Of a stretch of DNA of 64,000 bases, positions 62,271-64,000 are shown one piece after another. Position 1 is the stretch's first letter; every line of letters begins with the position of its first letter. Made by a program: the position numbers and the translations under genes. A model generated the notes under the pieces. The model saw nothing but the letters and a program-made list of their open reading frames with translations, was not told the DNA's origin and did no database searches. Origin of the DNA: G963662905 sp965230045 (GTDB taxonomy: Bacteria > Bacteroidota > Bacteroidia > Bacteroidales > WRLA01); NCBI GenBank assembly GCA_965230045.1, contig OZ245940.1:3224001-3288000 (forward strand), given 5' to 3'.

Positions 62271-63317
62271 TTAATCTAGTGAGTTTAGCAGTTCTGTAAC
62301 AGAGAATTTAATACCACAAATTACTTCATCGGATGCACCATAATATACATAGAGTACATCGTCCTTACGGTAGTGCCCATTAGTAAAGACCACATTTCCG
62401 AAAAAACCTGTTTTCTCATAATTCTCTGAAGGAACCATTACCGGCTGTTTGCTTCGGGCCAGCACTTTGGCAGGATTTTGCAGATCAAGGAGCAATAAAC
62501 CCAGGCAATATCGGTTGTTTTCATCTGCTCCATGATATATTTCAAGCCACCCTTTGCTCGTTTTAATAGGTGCAGCACCAGCTCCAACGCGCACACCATC
62601 CCAGTGCCCTTTTCTTGTTGCAGCCACCAGCTGATGGTTGCCCCAGTGCAGCAGATCGGGCGACTCAGCAATCCAGATGTAATTTCCACCCAATTCAGGG
62701 CTACTCGGGCGATGTAGTGCATAATATTTTCCACCAATTTTCTCTTCAAAAATAGCACAATCTTTATTATGTGGGGGGAAAATCATTGTACGGCCTTCAA
62801 ATTTCTTCCAGTTTTTAGTAAACATATAACCTACTCCTACCGCATAGGGAGATACTTTCGTATAAGTCAGATGAAAACCATCGCCCATTGTTGCCACACG
62901 GCAGTCTTCAATACCAAAACTTTCCTGGCTTCCCATGCCTGTAAGAGGCAGATATCCATCTGGTTCATAAAAAGATATGCCATCATCACTGCATACCAAT
63001 CTAAGGTGCGATAAAGTAGTCAGGTAATCTTTGCCTTTATAATGGATCACCCGAGGATCGGAAAAATCAAGGTCTTTATCACCGGTATCAATTGAAATAA
63101 TTTCAATGCTACCATCATCTTTATTAATTGGAAAACTGATTTTTCCATCCTGTTGTTGTGGCCTTTCAGCAACGCGCAACAACAGCCATATTTTTCCACG
63201 ATACCGAAAAACCCCGGGATTCAGCAAGCATTCTATTTTTGCTCCCTGAATCAGGGGTTTCAAATCCTCCGGTCTTAAAACCGGATTACTAATAAACCGT
63301 TCACCTAAAACCATCAT
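62271..63317 (-). CDS. GH130-family beta-mannoside phosphorylase/glycosidase-like
   Basis: 348 aa from the ATG at 63317 (MMVLGERFISNPVLRPEDLKP); an upstream start at 63392 would add 25 hydrophobic residues and would lie before the -7 box at 63380-63388. Five-bladed propeller motifs of GH130: NPVLRPEDL, NPGVFRYRGKIWLLLRVAERP, DPRVIHYKGKDYLT, the catalytic-Asp segment SFGIEDCRVATMG (about residue 140), KDCAIFEEKIGGKYYALHRP, and HGADENNRYCLGLLLLDLQNP. Members phosphorolyse or hydrolyse beta-1,4- or beta-1,2-linked mannosides in the cytoplasm. First gene of the PUL operon. Suggests a mannose-containing target glycan. Confidence 0.87.
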   Translation of the reverse strand: MMVLGERFISNPVLRPEDLKPLIQGAKIECLLNPGVFRYRGKIWLLLRVAERPQQQDGKISFPINKDDGSIEIISIDTGDKDLDFSDPRVIHYKGKDYLTTLSHLRLVCSDDGISFYEPDGYLPLTGMGSQESFGIEDCRVATMGDGFHLTYTKVSPYAVGVGYMFTKNWKKFEGRTMIFPPHNKDCAIFEEKIGGKYYALHRPSSPELGGNYIWIAESPDLLHWGNHQLVAATRKGHWDGVRVGAGAAPIKTSKGWLEIYHGADENNRYCLGLLLLDLQNPAKVLARSKQPVMVPSENYEKTGFFGNVVFTNGHYRKDDVLYVYYGASDEVICGIKFSVTELLNSLD

Positions 63318-63597
63318 AAGTATAATTATGAGTACTTTTATTTTAAAATTCGTGAGTGTCCTTTCAAAAACCACACATAGCAAAACTAACATCAGCAGGC
63401 AATTTCCCTATCCACCAGGCTGTTTTGTTTGTACACTATCTTGCAGAAAGGTGGAGATTATAATATTGTACACACATCTGGAATCTTGTGTACATATCTT
63501 TTCCAAAAAAACAAAAAGCCATACCACATTGCAATTGTATTTTAACGAAATTTGCAAAAGTTATTCAAGTTTCTTTCAGGCTCAGGCACTTATTTAT
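63318..63597. other. Divergent promoter region of the PUL
   Basis: 280 bp between the GH130-like and the regulator gene. TAGTTTTGC on the minus strand (63388-63380) is a candidate -7 box for the PUL operon; no clear -33 was found. Repeats TTTGTGT/ACACAAA around 63420-63495 (GTACACTATC, GTACACACATC, GTACATATC) suggest operators for the regulator. Confidence 0.5.
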
Positions 63598-64000
63598 ATG
63601 ACACGCTCCTTTAATATATCCACAAGATATTTCATCATTTTGCTGATTACTTTTTTTCAAATAGTTTCATTGGCAAATAATCCTCATTTATACCGCCACA
63701 GGGTAATCAATAATTCGAATGGTTTGTCCAATGGTGCGGTTACATGCATTTTTCAAGACCATAAAGGTTATATGTGGTTTGGAACATGGGACGGACTTAA
63801 CCGTTATAATGGAAGCGAAATAACAGTTTTCAGGCCAGGGCATTTAAAAAAAGGCAGTTTAAGCAACAATATTATACGTAATATTTTTGAGGACGGGAAC
63901 AAAAACCTATGGATAGTCACTGAGGACGGCCTGAACCGTTTCAAGCGTGACCCCGAAAATTTTCAAAAATACCTAACTGGCCTAAACGCCAAACCCTTTA
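63598..64000 (+). CDS. Propeller-domain sensor/regulator (HTCS-type), N-terminal part
   Basis: 134 codons plus one base visible from the ATG at 63598; the gene runs off the window. A signal peptide or first membrane segment (MTRSFNISTRYFIILLITFFQIVSLA) is followed by the start of a two-component-regulator propeller: NNSNGLSNGAVTCIFQDHKGYMWFGTWDGLNRYNG and a second repeat NNIIRNIFEDGNKNLWIVTEDGLNRF. Such proteins are hybrid two-component systems that bind glycan breakdown products in the periplasm and activate the adjacent PUL. Divergent orientation from the GH130-first operon supports this. Confidence 0.9.
   Translation, partial: MTRSFNISTRYFIILLITFFQIVSLANNPHLYRHRVINNSNGLSNGAVTCIFQDHKGYMWFGTWDGLNRYNGSEITVFRPGHLKKGSLSNNIIRNIFEDGNKNLWIVTEDGLNRFKRDPENFQKYLTGLNAKPF

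Noticed and set aside
63318..63392. 25-residue N-terminal extension of the GH130-like protein
   Set aside because: Hydrophobic and not typical of cytoplasmic GH130; the candidate -7 promoter box lies inside it.

Overview
The window looks like chromosomal DNA of an anaerobic, fermentative, glycan-degrading member of the Bacteroidota, most likely order Bacteroidales or Marinilabiliales. This is inferred from SusC/SusD proteins, C-terminal type IX secretion (T9SS) sorting domains, Bacteroidota-type -33 TTTG / -7 TAnnTTTG promoters, a GldJ/GldK-like protein, and an oxygen-sensitive [FeFe] hydrogenase. No marker gene allows a species call.

Layout. 1-6000 is an accessory patch: the tail of one IS91-like element, a complete second copy with its own tyrosine recombinase, and cargo genes bounded by integron attC-like hairpins. 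6000-7860 is a gene-free stretch packed with repeats (a 21-bp palindrome, four 22-bp iteron-like repeats, a 420-bp MITE, CATCGGATGA palindromes). 7868-12094 holds two tandem C10-family secreted peptidase paralogues, the first lacking the catalytic Cys. 12198-22119 is mostly housekeeping: RhlE-type helicase, GT39-like glycosyltransferase, tRNA-Arg, a three-gene kinase operon, lipoate ligase, TruA. 22128-26556 is an [FeFe]-hydrogenase operon with a TM1266-type regulator and a response regulator. Diverging from it, 26964-30746 is a six-gene operon built around a sensory-type hydrogenase homologue with DRTGG, anti-sigma-like ATPase, PHP and HATPase proteins.

30746-33075 is a RAYT/REP region: a Y1 transposase between a 25-bp-period palindrome array and a 270-bp-period tandem array. 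It is followed by a nuclease-helicase fusion (DUF2075) with a leader ORF. 35253-42741 carries the GldK-like protein and an amino-acid decarboxylase acid-resistance cluster (antiporter - decarboxylase - antiporter). 42866-44081 is an AAA ATPase gene framed by 36-bp direct repeats. 44156-49555 has a phytase, an ALDH7-type dehydrogenase, an orphan antitoxin and an acyl-CoA ligase.

49978-64000 is a polysaccharide utilisation locus on the minus strand: GH130 - MFS transporter - alpha/alpha-barrel-like lipoprotein - SusC - SusD - LamG lipoprotein - a large multidomain T9SS protein. A divergent propeller-type sensor/regulator runs off the right edge. The two alpha/alpha-like proteins are paralogues of a family I cannot assign and are the best candidates for new enzymes here.

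Most distinctive signals: (1) attC-like sites where two copies of the same flank diverge exactly at the core; (2) the RAYT with two different REP arrays; (3) the ATPase with 36-bp direct repeats; (4) the sensory hydrogenase signalling operon; (5) the unassigned PUL protein family; (6) the Cys-less C10 peptidase paralogue.
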